From Drosophila pseudoobscura (taxonomy: Eukaryota > Arthropoda > Insecta > Diptera > Drosophilidae): DNA of 64,000 nucleotides. The stretch covers positions 24,180,001 through 24,244,000 of the forward strand of contig NC_046679.1 of assembly GCF_009870125.1 (NCBI RefSeq), read 5' to 3'. The translations under genes were made by a program, and so were the position numbers. The stretch's first letter is position 1. Each line of letters starts with the position of its first letter. Below, piece after piece: positions 26,294 through 39,098 of the stretch. The notes under the pieces were generated by a model. It was not told the DNA's origin, did no database searches, and saw only the letters and a program-made list of their open reading frames with translations.

Positions 26294-26518
26294 TTATGAA
26301 CTCCACAGATTGGCCATGTTGCCGTGGCTTTTGTTGCGGTTTGCTGGCCCGTTACAGCGACCGCATACTGCCGCTGATGCTGCAGCTGCAGCTGCAGCTC
26401 CTCCCGGCAGTAAATTCCGCAAAGAGCTCTTGCTAATTTCAGGCTTTACAGAAGGGATTGCGCCCTGACCCAACGATATCCCCACGACCCCGACAGCCAT
26501 GAGCCATGTCAAATGCAT
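26294..26518 (-). CDS. Candidate small secreted protein, 74 aa, or first exon of a longer one
   Basis: The ATG at 26518 starts a frame with a signal-peptide-like N terminus, MHLTWLMAVGVVGISLGQGA: a short n-region and a hydrophobic core of about 12 residues. A plausible cleavage site lies after SLGQG or GQGA. The body has an alanine run (about residues 42-49) and a CGRC motif (about residues 52-55), and ends at a TAA at 26294-26296. Codons mostly end in G or C. A good internal donor (GCA/GTATGCGG) lies within the frame, so this could instead be the signal-peptide exon of a larger minus-strand gene. I do not recognise the family, and the length alone could be chance. Confidence 0.3.
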   Translation of the reverse strand: MHLTWLMAVGVVGISLGQGAIPSVKPEISKSSLRNLLPGGAAAAAAASAAVCGRCNGPANRNKSHGNMANLWSS

Positions 26519-29500
26519 CCTTATCAAAGGATCCAGAGGACTGTGCAACGACGACACCTCAATGCCATTGTTTCGGGCCTGCCAGTGCCACTTAATGCTT
26601 AGACGGAAATGGAGTTGCTGCTGACATTGTCAGTGACCGCGACGTGTCCGTGTTCGTGTTCGTGTCCTCGTCGCCGGCCCGCGCTGTGCTGCCACTCGAC
26701 AAGGTGGCGAAGCCTGAAATCTCGAACCAAACACTCAGCCATTCACCCACATCCTCTCTCTCGTAAATGGCTCATGCGGTTATGGCCACCTAATGAGCGG
26801 TTCTCAGCATGGGGGCTGGCCTCTTACTCGAGCGTTCATAATTGCTATGGCGATGATGGCCCATAAAATACGTCAATTTTCATAAATTCCCATAAAAATC
26901 TCCACTTTCAAGGAGCAGCTTGCAAGCCACCCACCCCATCAACGACCGAGCTCTTTTTTCTGCTTCTAAACCATTGTAGTCCTTTTTGTGGTGGCAACCC
27001 ACAAATTCTCTGCCCCACTGCCCACTAAGCCGCGTTGACATTTTCATTACCCGGAACTGCTGCATTTTCTCCAATGCCAAATATGCCACACTTCCTCCGC
27101 CTTCTCGCTCTTTCGCTTCCCCCCAGTCTCTTGTCAAGTGTCCTTTGTTTCGTATGTCTCTCAATGGCATTGACTGTGATTCGCTTGGGCAGACGGAGTA
27201 GGATCAAGAGCAGCAGGAGAAGTCTCATCAGGAGCAACGCTAGAAGAAGGAGGAAGGAGCGGAGCATTAGGAGCAGTAGCAGGAAGAGCCATAAGAAGTA
27301 CCAGCCCCACCACCATTCTGCATAATGTCCTTTGCAATTTTTTAATTAAAAATTTTCCACAACTTGGTTGGCTTTCTAAGTATTCGGCTGCTCATTTTGC
27401 TGTTTGTTGGAGGGATAATGCATACTGCATACAACAGCACTCGGCGGCGACGGTCCTTTCTTTCCTCTCTGGCGAAAAGTCAAGTGACAGGATGACAATT
27501 GTCACACAAGTAGTCCTCGAGGCCAGGCACAAGACAAACAGCTTTTCCGACTGCACCCCGACACCGCCCCGACCGACTGCACCACAATCTATCGTGAAGG
27601 CAGCTTCGGGCTTTCCGGTTCTCCACTTCTTCAGCAGAGAACCGATTTGTCAGCCCTTGAGAAATGACCGCAAGAAAAACCTACACCGAAAAAAGCAGCA
27701 GCAGGAGATGTAAGACTAAGTGCAACAACTGGTGGCTTACTTCTAAATTAATTGTACAACAATAAAGGGTTTTTTAAGTGGACATTGTTTTGAGGACAAA
27801 TCTATCTGCAATTTAAATCGATTAGAGAGATATTTGACTGGTGGGGAGAACTCCTTTTCTGGAGTTTTTAATACAAACTCAATCCAACAAAGAGTCCAAA
27901 AAATGCCTTTATTAAATACCAACTAATAAAGAGACTATGGCGTTTCTGTCCATGGTATCATGGTTCCCAACTCTCGGAGAACATTTGCAGTCCGCGTTCA
28001 AACTGAATCGATATTTTGGAGCCCAGTTGTGAGCCCAATTTCGGGATGGAGGCCGCCCGCAAGGAATGCCATGTCTGAGGCCACATTTGGGCAGCGTGGG
28101 ATAGCCACCCTGCCACCCCACTTACATGACAGCTCCTGACGGGCAACATGGCGTATGCGTTTTGTATGGAAAAATGAGGGAGAGAGATCTCTCTGTGGGA
28201 GCTTGCTTTATTAATATTTGCCTGTTTTTGGGCAAACAGAAACACAAGCAGCAAATGAAAAAGAATTCCACTCTTAATTGCAACATCAACTGAGGGGAGA
28301 AGCTGCTGTTAAAAAGTAATTAAAATTCGTCAACATCCCATATCCTACATCCCGAAAACGAAGTTCTAGAAATTAATAATTGAATATTCTCATGATATTT
28401 AAGGCCTTTATCTCATTGATGATGCCGGCGGCAACCTCAAATCTCCCACAAATTGAATGCCGCATCTAAAAATCTAAAATAAAATCTAATTTAAGCTTAT
28501 TAAAATGCAAGTGGGCATCAAATGTTAAATATGAATCATTTTGGAATGTAAATATTTGCAGGTGCCGTAGAGAGTAAGCAAAATATTGTCAAAACGATTC
28601 AATTTCGGTTGAATAGTTGGATATATATTTGTATATTTTGTGGCCAGGAGTTCAGCTATAATTAAGTAGATCCGATTCCGCAACGCATCACAGCCCAAAA
28701 ACACAGATCATTCATACGAATATACTACAATATATGTATTTAGTATTTTATTGCAGTTTATTCAGCCGTATGGTTAATGCAAATGGTTGTCGGTTGAACA
28801 AAATCCCCAGAACCCTCGAATGGAGCACCGCGCTGACAGTTGGTGGCCGATTTTCGGCTTATAATTATTTACACGTAACGCACTAAACAGCTAACACCAT
28901 TTCGGCATCCGCATCCGAGTCCAAACCCATTGTAAATATTCACGCAAATGACAACAAAATAATCCCCAAATGCATATGAGTGGATTTTACATCTGTGTGG
29001 GTGCCCAGTGTATGTACAGGTGTGTTTCCAATGCCGTCACACCCTGAGTCGAATAATCCAATTTCTTTGAAGTTAATGTGAGTAAAAATTGCATTTAAAT
29101 ACATATGTTAATATAAAAGTAATTTTTCATTATTTTTCTTGTTTTGAAATAGTTTGTCTGTGGACATTACTTTGGTTTGTTTAATAGAACAACGACGGAT
29201 TCAAAAGAATCGTTCCGAAGTCAGGATATTTAGGACACAAAAACATTGCTAAACAAATTCATTTCTTAGATAAGGTCTTAAGACTAGGTCATGAATCGTT
29301 AAGTTTAGCTTAATATGCAAACCATTAAGGTGTCAGATTCCGATACCTATTGCCCTTAAGAGTATCTGCTCTTAATTTTTTGTTTTTCTCAGATGTCTTA
29401 CAATCACAGATGGCAATGGTTTTTATTGATTAATTTTCTTATATTTATATTATCCAGGATATCCCTTAATTCGTTCTTCCAGAGAAAGAGTGACTTTTGA

Positions 29501-32500
29501 ATTTGTAAATGTATTTTGCCATCTAATTTAAATTTGTAATTAAATCGTCTGTTTTGTTTGTACAATCAGTAGCCCAATGCGAGATACAGTCGTATCGGTG
29601 TTTGTATCTGTATCTATGACTGTAACTGTAACTGTTTCTGTGTCAGTGTGCGCCCGTCGCTCTGTGTGTCCATGTAAGCCTAATTTAATTACAAATGGCA
29701 AGAGGCGCAAAAACAAACAGCAAAAAAACTGGTGCTCCGATACTTTTTGGCCAATAACTGCGAATTTTAATTAAATTCAGATGCGTGCAAAAGTATCTGT
29801 GTGTGTGTGTGTGTGTGTTGATCTATGAGTGTGCGGCATGTGTGTTGTTTGGGTGATTGCATATTAAATTTGCACAATTTTTGGGGAAGCTATTTGATGG
29901 TTTTGCGTGTGACTTTCGACTGGCCGCAGCAGCTGAGCGACGAGCGGGCCGGGCCCGGGCCTCCGGAAAGTATGCAGCAACAGGAGCGAGGGGCAGAGTG
30001 ATGCCCAAAAGTATGCAGCAACAAATTTCGAAATCAAATTTTGGCCATTTTATGCAATTATGCAATGAATTGTGGTTCTCTGTGTGTGTGTCACAGTGTG
30101 TTTGTAGCGCATTTGATTTGATTTGATTTTGTTTTGTGGCAATTTAAATTTTGTTGCAATATATATGCTCTATTTTTGTTTTTGTTTGTGTTTTTGTGGA
30201 TGTTTCTGCTTCTTTTCGCATCGACTATCCACAGGCGACCATAAATGCCACTTCAAAGTAAATTATGACACACACACACACAGCAGAAAGGCACACAGCG
30301 AGACACACAGATATACAACATGTAGCGGCAGCTGCGGTAACACTGTAACACTTGCCACAACGATGGGGCAGACGCTGCTTCGCTGGCCGGGGTGAAAACA
30401 TGGAAAAGTCCTTCGCATCCTTCGTACATCAACATCAACGCCTGTTGGGCGCATGTTAAACACTCGAATGCAATTTGTTAGACAAGATATGTGGCAAGCG
30501 CGCCACGAATGTTGCATCCACCACTCGTTCGTCCTCCTGCTCTCTCCCACCCTACACTCCTCTCCGCTCTCTGCTGCATTGCCTGGGGCATCGTGGCAGT
30601 TGGGAAATTTATGCAAACGCATGCGGCAGCCGAACGCATAATTCACATAATTTGTAGCAGTTGCATTTTTGCGCCAAATGCCTCGTGGTCGTTATTGTTG
30701 CTGCTGCTGTTCCTGCTGCTGTTGCAGTGACACTAGCCGTGGCAGTGGCTGTCGCTGATGTTGATCCGAGTTCTGTTGAGATGGAGATGGAGCTGCAGGA
30801 GCTGCAGGAACATCACTCGCTGATGCATTGTTGATGGTCCGAAAATTTGCCAAAAGTTTAGCATAAAATCCAATGCAAATTGCCCCCACAGACACAAAGA
30901 CACACAGCCACTCAAGCACTCAGAAGAGTGAGAGATACTCGTATCTCTTAGCCTTTCTCGGTCTCAGCTGGTAATGATTTGTGGCCCATACAAATACATA
31001 TCCCTTATGCTTCAGTGCCCCAAAGCAAAGGAGGTCACCTGAAATGGTGCACAACTGTGGCAGGACTCCAAAGAAAATGACACAGATCAGTGAGCAGGGT
31101 TCCTGGGGCAACTTTAAGTCTTGAAGATGATGATATACGATGATTTTTCTACCGAAGATTCTTGAATATAATATTTCTCAATTCCAACCTTAAGCCCAAC
31201 AAATCACACAAATAGAAATCCGAAGAATTGTACGACTTTGCCATAGATTTTGCGATAGATTTGCGATGTTTTTGCAAGATACACGGATACTGTATAAATA
31301 CTTTGAATGACAAAATTAACCGACTGTAAAATAGCATTATTTTAAAACCCATTGTGCCACAATAGCTTTAACAGTATCTGTTGAAGCCGCCTCGAAAAGA
31401 GGGTCAGCCTTTGGATTGTCACGGATTTCACAAACACCTGACGCCTGAGCTTGGGGATAGCCATAATTTAGGCAAAATAGTTGACACATGGACACGGTCC
31501 TCTCCTCTCCGAAAGCCTCCCATTCATCAATTGATGGGCCTGGGATATCCCTAGACAGTGGCTAGGACACCCGACTCTGTCCTATCAATAATGCAAATTT
31601 ATGATCCATTCAGTGGTTTTGCTTTGAGTTTGGCCAAAAAGTTTTAATTAAAAATCTGCCAATAAATTATTTTCAACAAAGATTTTCCTCGTTAACTGAT
31701 TATTCACAATACAACAGCCACGTCGCCCTCGTTCCCCCGGACAAGCGCAATTATTGTCAGGCATTTGCTATGCAAAGTTTTTCTAATTGAAAATGCAAGC
31801 TCAAGGAGGACTCTAGCTCTTGGGCGGCAAGAGGCAAAGCCGCGTAGGGAAGGAAGGATACGAAGGAATATGGGCGTGGACCACAACAAAGGGCTGCACC
31901 ATCACCACAACAAATACAAATAATAAATTTAAAATGGCCGCCAAATGGCTGCGAACCAGCACACACACACACAGACGAAAGAAAAGCGTGAAAGCGCGAA
32001 AATACAAAACAACTGGGACAAAAATGGGGAGGAGTAAACAGACGTGGTTGCGGAAGAAGGCGGTGGAGGTGGAGTTGCAGCTGGGCCAGGCTGGGAGGGG
32101 TGACCATGATGCAGCCGCAATGCAAGTGCTGGGGCAAGTCAAAGTCTTAAATTGAAAATGAAACTTAAATTAAAATGCCAACTGGAGTGGAACGAAAATG
32201 ATATTAAAACTGAGCCAAAACACAAGACAAGACAACAACAAAGAAAATATGGACACGGTAGCAGAAGTCGTAGATACTCTTTCAAAAACCGTCATCATAA
32301 CTATGGCAAATATCTAGGGGAATGGGTAGTCCTATTCTGATGTACCTATGGAAAAATGTTGTTATAATGAGAGAAACTATTCGATGTATGTAGCTTTTAC
32401 GTTGACAAAATTGTTATGTAACTACGTATCAAAGTTTGATTGGTCCCAAAACTTGTCCTTTACATGCTCACTCCTATGAACTATCAAATCGTTTCGGTTT

Positions 32501-33456
32501 AATTCGATATGGTATTCTATTCATATTTTCTAGTGCCAGAAACAATAGGAAGGAACTGCGCATAGCTTAAGGACTATTTGCCATACCACTCTTCAATAAT
32601 ATTGACCATAAAATCAGAATATTAACTAATCAAAAAAATATACCCTACGTACTCAAAGACCTAACTTTTGCATTGGTTGAACCTTCCAATCGAAATCACA
32701 ATACCCTTTGAGAGAGTACAAGAACAAAAGAACAATGGCAACAAAAGGACAACAGCAACAGCAACAACCACAGCAACAACACAAAGGGTGGGGTAGGAGC
32801 ACCCGTCTGTCCTGTCCGCCTGCATTGCCATTGATAGCTGACAGTGGACGTGGGCGGCAGAGGGCTTGTGCCAGGGGCATGGTCGTCTTAGTGGCATGCC
32901 ACAAAAGCCTCGAGTTTGTCAACAAAAATGAAATTACACCGTTGTTGTTGTTGCCATTGGAGCTGTCATAGCTGCCATCCGAGAGTTTACATGAAACACT
33001 TTTCTAATTAAACAACAAAAGGTATGCAAAAGGACGAAGCAAGAGCCAGTTGCAGATAAAGAGAGGCCTATAGGTTCAACTCATTTCCTCTCTTAGCTCG
33101 TTAAATGCATAAATAAGCAGATCGGAGAAAGGGATAACCCATCCTGTGAGAGGAATAGCCAATATGCGGAGAGAGAGAACACAGGCATAGAGTCCTGGGG
33201 GTGAGAAAGCGATACTGAATGGTCCATAGTCCTCAATGGTAAAACGTGTCTGCTGCTGTTGCCACTGAATTATGAATTTTGCTGCACAACTGCGGAACAT
33301 TTCTCATATCAAAGGCACCTGATAGGAGAAACCAGACAGCAGACCACCAGACTGGTGTACCGAACCCCTAGTTTGCAAACCCATCCTCTGCCCAATACAA
33401 TAACCTGACAATTGGTTTGAGTTTCACTTTAAAGCTTTGCTGGCCAAGCCTCTTAC
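26519..33456. other. Long non-coding stretch
   Basis: No gene is supported. The stretch has AT-rich blocks (28.3-29.6 kb), a (GT)n run at about 29799-29819, and CTG/CAG triplet-rich DNA near 30690-30730. A short open piece at 31039-31102 was considered and rejected. Open frames here coincide with simple sequence. Confidence 0.5.
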
Positions 33457-33517
33457 CAAGGGGAGCAGAGCCCATGCCGACAGACAAACAGTTTAGAGAG
33501 CTCTCTCTTCTTTTTCT
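33457..33517 (-). CDS. Putative 61-nt exon (minus strand, frame ambiguous)
   Basis: On the minus strand AATGCTTTTATTTTTTGCTTTAG is a very strong acceptor, and TTG/GTAAGAGG a strong donor. Two frames are open: KKKRELSKLFVCRHGLCSP and RKRRESSLNCLSVGMGSAPL. In the first the exon would end with two spare bases, as the 25.0-kb candidate requires. Neither peptide is recognised. Confidence 0.25.
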
Positions 33518-36500
33518 CTAAAGCAAAAAATAAAAGCATTTGCAGAACTTTGTGCGTTGCTTGCCCTGCAGTGCAGTCAATAAAAATAAATGTCATAAGA
33601 AGCAGCTTAGGCGACAAATGCATCAGTGTGCAAATATCCTGCTCCTGCCAGAGCACTTTCAACGCTTTGAGCCGGTGCTCAAACAAACAAGCAGACGGAA
33701 GAGAGGACGGAGGATGGGGGTGAGGGTGAGGATGACGGCAGGGCGGCAGGGCGGCTCCCATTGACATTTGCTGTTTGGTCAGCTGTTGCAGCAGAAGATG
33801 GAGTATAGGATATAGCCGATATCTGTCTATCGAGAGGAGATGCAAGTCAATTTAGTATGCAACGACTAATCAAGAAGGATGCCGCTTTAACTGAAAACTC
33901 AATTTGCAGTGCCAATAAGAAAACTGTGGCATACTTATATGGCCAGGGCAGGACAGGACAGGAAGCGAACGAAACCCAACCAAAACCACCATCAGAAAAG
34001 GCAATCATAATCATCAGGAGCAGGCAGAGCCGCAGCTCCAGGGCCTCTCTCTTCTCTATACATACTAATGATGTGCACGCCGCACGAAGCTGATTTAATT
34101 TCCTTACCAACTGCATCGCGCACACACACATGCAACATACAGGTATATACGTATATATGCAACGGACACCACCGCAAGTCTCAACACTTACAGGAGCCAC
34201 AAAAGTCAACACGAGAAGAGAGAGACGGAGTGAAACTTTGCCCGCCACACATCCATACAGCTACTTAGGTGTGTGCCGTCCCAGTAAGAGAGTTTGGGGG
34301 TTTTGCATCAAACTTTAACATAAACTTGGATGTCGCTTCCGTTTCCGTTGCAAGAGAAGCGCAGCAGTAGCAGGAGCAGGATGAGCACGAGGAGCAGCAG
34401 CAGCAGCAGCACGATGACAAGGCCTCTCTCTCGTCTCAAAATTTTCTTCTTACAAGTTTTTCGCTTGTGTAAGTGAGTGAAGGTGGTTGCGGTGGGTGTA
34501 ACTCATGTAACTGTACCTAGTCCCGCCGTCATTATGCTCTTCTAGAAGGTACTATGGGCTGTGATGAGTTGTTTGCCACGAAGAAAGGTCTAATTTTTGA
34601 CAACATTTGTATCGACGGCTTCAGTTGCCCAAACTCTGCCCAACAAATTTTGATTTTTTGCCATTCATTAAATAGGACATATCGCCAATATCGGATCACT
34701 ATATAAATGAAAGAATCTATCGAGAAGTGAGAAAAACTTTCTGTTTCTGCTTTATTTAAACTTAATCTTTTTAGTCTTCAAAAACGGATCAAACTTTGAC
34801 AGATTTATCCCGCTGATTCCATAAATACAATACATCTTTAAGGGCACCTGCATATTCTTTCTTCAAAGCTACTTATTTTTTTTCTTTATCACGTGTGGTT
34901 AATGTAAGCCAGCATAAAAAATGAATTATGTGCAAATGCATTTCTTATGAGCCGCCTTTAGTGTTTCCTTTTCTTCATCTGAGTCTGGGGAACGTAGCGC
35001 CTAGTGCCTTCCACTGCCGCACACACACCCCATACGTCGTACTCCTCTTGCCACACACCCCATTCCCCTCCTGCCTCCTGCACATCCCATACCTCTCGGA
35101 TCTTCTCCCTGTAGTAAGCTGTTGAGTAATGAGCAAATGAAATCCTCTCGCTTATCTTTCCGCATACAAGCCGCGCGCCTTTGTGGCATCTTTGTGTCTC
35201 TCTCTTTCTGTCTCTCTCTGCGTGGAGGCTCAGCAACCTACTTAGGCTCTAAGCTCTGCTTATACCCACCCCCCTCCCGACACACACATATGTATATGTA
35301 TGTGCATACATTTTTCTTGCACACATATATATTTCCGCTTTTTCATCCTTTTGTATCGCTCACATTACTGTCACAATTAACCATATATGGGATCCGCAGG
35401 ACTAATGCTCGACTGCATTGACAAATCGTTTCAAATATGAATGCTATTAGTGGATGGAATCCTCTATTAATGGCCCATAAGAAATCAATAAGCCAATGCT
35501 TAAATCATCAGCAATCATCAATCGCATAAAGCCACAATACACAATAAAGGAACCACCAAAGTCACTCTCTCTCGAAGGCCATTTGGGCGGTGTCCATATT
35601 CATAAAACACCAAACCCAACCATTTGCTTAATGCATAGACCATAGAAATATCAGTATTTGCCGCAGCGGCTAGTACGTACCACAGGGCGTATGGCCAATA
35701 ATGCGAGCAGACTAATTTAGAGGCTTTTAGTCTCCATTTATAGTTGTGCATAGATATCTATGCATGTATGTATATATTGACCATTGAAAAATATTCCGAC
35801 AAATAGATACGTGCGGATTTTCACACATTTCTCAGAGACAGAGAGTGAGAGAAAGAGTGGTTGGGGAAGAGAGATTTTTCCATTCCTTTGACCAAAAACT
35901 AAATGGAAATGGAAAACATTTGTGCGATTTTTGCCACTGGCATTTAAAAAATAAAAAAATATATATATTTATTCTGTGGACAGTCGAGCGTATGAGCCGC
36001 AGTCAACTTTTGACAAGAAAAACTGCACTCAAAATCAATAAATCACTCCAGATCAGAGGACACAGGGGAAAACGAAAGAGTGTGGCGGTGAGGGGTGCGG
36101 GGTGGTGGGGTGGTGCGAATGCTAAGCTGAAACTAAAATCCCACGCTGGAGCGGCGAGGGGTATTGGTTGCGGAAAGAGTGTTTGGGCCGACGGAGCCAA
36201 CATATTGTTTCAATATTTGAATTCAATTTAATGGCAGCTAATTGAAAAAACAGAGCCCGTCCGCCCATGCACCAAAATGTGGCAAGAATAATGCACTTCG
36301 ATCCCTGCAAGTCTCTACAGCGATTGGGGCACATTTTTTCCTGCTTGTTGTGCTGCTGCCTCTGCTGCTGCCGCTGTCGCTATTGTTGCAGTGCCAACAG
36401 TTTTTTGCCAATTGGTCATTGAACACGCCCCACTGGGTCATCATGGTCGCCAGTTTCCTCCATTTCCTTCTCCGCTATCCTGCCGTTGCCGTCGTGTGTT

Positions 36501-38518
36501 TGTCCCTATCCCCTGAGTTGAGTTATTTGCACGTTTTGATAAGTGGATTTAACAACCAGCTGGGTGGACGGGAAAATAAAAAAAAAACAATGGGTGCTCT
36601 TTTTTTGTGGCTTTCAATTTTTGATCTGCTTGTTGGGTTGAATTTTGCATGCAAATGTGTACGTAAATTCATAATTGCTCATAAATTACAAAGAGTATTT
36701 ATTTTGATAGCCGAGCCAGGGACTGGACTGAAGGTCGATTATATGTGAGGGGAAATCGTGTGGAAATCGTCATGGCAATGGTTTTAGAAGTTGAGCAAAT
36801 AGTGGGACTTGGTTGCATTTAGTTTTGTAGGTTTTTGGTGAGAAATTAATGTATTTTTATAAGCAAATTAAATTCATTATTCCATTAATTAGTGCTCATG
36901 AACACTGTACTGGATCCCACAGGCAGTGGGTATCATTAGAAGGGTTAAGAGTGGGAACAAGAGCCGCACATCGTACCTTTTCTTAGCATTGGTCTTAGCT
37001 TTAATTACGTTATAGTTTCCTATATAAAGTGAATAAGTTTAAAAAATAAACTAGTTTGAATTTACAACTCAACTCAACATCACCATATATATTCGGTCCT
37101 TCGAGCCGGATTCATTATTGATCTGGAGAACAATTAGAGCTGTATCATTCTATTAAATACTTTTATTTTCAGCTCAGGAACCAGTTCCGGGTATCAACAA
37201 TATTTATATTTAATGTCCATTGACCCCAAAATCAGACACAGACAAAGCGGAGCCCGACAGAGTGACCACAAACCCAACAAATGAAGATATTTCTGCCTTG
37301 TTTCCAATTAGCTAAATAAACTATTGATTTATACTTGTAATAATACAATTATTTCAATTTATTTCAGTTACCTTAAATACACATATAATCGCCAGCCAGC
37401 CCCTAAATTCTACAGAACACAAAACTCTGACAGTATCAGTAATTGACTTGACCGGATATGATCTCTGACTCTTGCCATGGATTTCGGTCCTAATAAACGT
37501 GTTCCATGTTTATGGCGCCTTAAATTATGCAATGCGACAGCGGTAGATATTGAAAGTATCTTTTTTTAGGCGCCCTGCCCCATGCTGTTGCTGTGGCTGG
37601 TTGCTTTTTTATGTTGGCCGCCGTAACTGTTGCCCATTTGAAAATCACACAAAACGTGACCAGAAATTAAATTGTATCACATTTGGGAGCTTTATAAAAA
37701 TTTCACAAAAATGAAAAATAAATCCCTCCCTAAAAAGAAGAGCCAACAAAAAATCACAAAAATAGATATCTATGTACACATACAAAAAAAAATAAATACG
37801 GAAGTAAATCGCCTACACAAAAAAATATGTCAGGTCCTGACAGCGGCAGGGAAAGGGGACGAATGCTGGCAGGACATTGGACAAAAAATAGATTTTTAAT
37901 ATATTTTATGCACGTGGCTCTCGCAAACAACAACTATCCAGGGGTGGTGGGGGTGATGCCGTGCAGGTGATGTCGTGGAGATTCGTCAAAAATGAAAATG
38001 TTATGGGGCAAAAAAAGAACTCCCATTTCCTTTTACACCCCAAAAGTTCCATTCTTCCTTCTGCCTGGACACGCTTCAGCGCGTAAATTGCTAATATTGT
38101 TGAGTGCGTAGGAGTGCTCGTACTCGTACTCCCCGAGCCACACCGCCACACATCATTTTACCCATGGAAAAACTGCATTAGATGCCATCAAAGGGGTTTG
38201 CTGTCCACTGCCTTCAGACCCGGACTCACTCCACTCACTCTCCTCTCCCTGAGAAAAGCTGAAAATTGTAAGAAAACTACCATAGTACTAGCAACAAGAT
38301 TTAAAGACTAACTATAGATAACCGATACTTGTAATACCCTAAAGTGCGCACTAAAAACATGTTGAAGGAAATATATTTTCAATCGAATATCATGTAGAAC
38401 CTGTAGGTTTATTTATCATAGAAGAAAACTAGTTACTTTATTGAGGGATAAATTTTTATAAATAGGGATTCCTTTGGGATGCGGGCTATAAATAACTTTT
38501 AAGTGTTAGACGGTTTAC
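33518..38518. other. Non-coding stretch
   Basis: No gene is supported. A plus-strand open frame at 36242-36748 encodes hydrophobic segments but has no ATG near its start and no codon bias that I trust. AT-rich DNA dominates 36.8-37.9 kb. Confidence 0.5.
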
Positions 38519-38582
38519 CTCTTCCCAAGAGAAGAGATCCCTGGATGGTTCCTCCAGATCTCGTTGCAGTTCCAAGTGGAAT
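38519..38582 (-). CDS. Putative 64-nt exon (minus strand, frame ambiguous)
   Basis: An acceptor (AACTCTCGTCTACAG) and a donor (GAG/GTAAACCG) bracket 64 bases on the minus strand. One frame reads FHLELQRDLEEPSRDLFSW then EE, an amphipathic acidic peptide ending in phase 0, but all three frames are open. It lies about 520 bases beyond the 3' end of Or85b on the same strand, so it could be the start of the next gene downstream. Confidence 0.25.
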
Positions 38583-38782
38583 CTGTAGACGAGAGTTCAT
38601 TCAGGAATCGATAAGATATACTACTTTCTAATTCCAAACCTCTAGCCCCCTCCCCACAAACGATCCGTTTGAACCCAAGTCTTACACTGTTCCCCACATT
38701 AACTATTCCTTGTATAGGAGGCAGGCAAACCCTTCTTAAATTCTCAAATACCCTCCTGCAAAGAGCGTAATAACCAAGCGAA

Positions 38783-39065
38783 AACTCATAAGCACAACTT
38801 TTGTGCAGTGAAGCGTAAAATATACTTTGCAATTTTCTGTTGTAGCCCACATACGATATTTCCTCTCCTTTCCAGTGCAGAGCATTGCGGAGTACTCGTA
38901 GAATTGCCTTTTCAACGTCACCCAGCGACCGCTAAAAAGTACGCAGCGTTTTTCTTTTTCTTTTTTTCCTGTGTGTTGAAGCAGCAATGCGATGGACATG
39001 TGTGTGTAAGGCTCATGCCGACGCATAATTAAGTTCGCGCTGAGCTTTTGAAAGCATAGAAGTGG
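38783..39065 (-). repeat. 3' flank of Or85b, diverged copy of the 3' flank of Or85c
   Basis: This stretch and 41855-42068 share blocks in the same order and orientation: GCACAACTTTTGTGCAGTGAAGCG against ACACAACTTTTGGGGCAGTGAAGCG, then CTTTGCA.TTTTC, GGACATG.GTGTG, GCTCATGCC..CGCATAATT and GAGCTTTTGAAAGCAT. The tandem duplication therefore included at least 250 bases beyond the stop codon. Insertions and substitutions separate the copies. Confidence 0.75.
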
Positions 39066-39098
39066 GTGCATGGAGAAGGTTTTAGGGATTTGGGGTCT

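Noticed and set aside
31039-31102. Minus-strand open segment encoding a hydrophobic stretch before CAG/GTGACC
   Set aside because: There is no pyrimidine tract before the proposed acceptor, and its phase fits no neighbour.
36242-36748. Plus-strand 168-codon frame with hydrophobic segments
   Set aside because: No ATG near its start, poor codon bias, and a few frames of this length are expected by chance.
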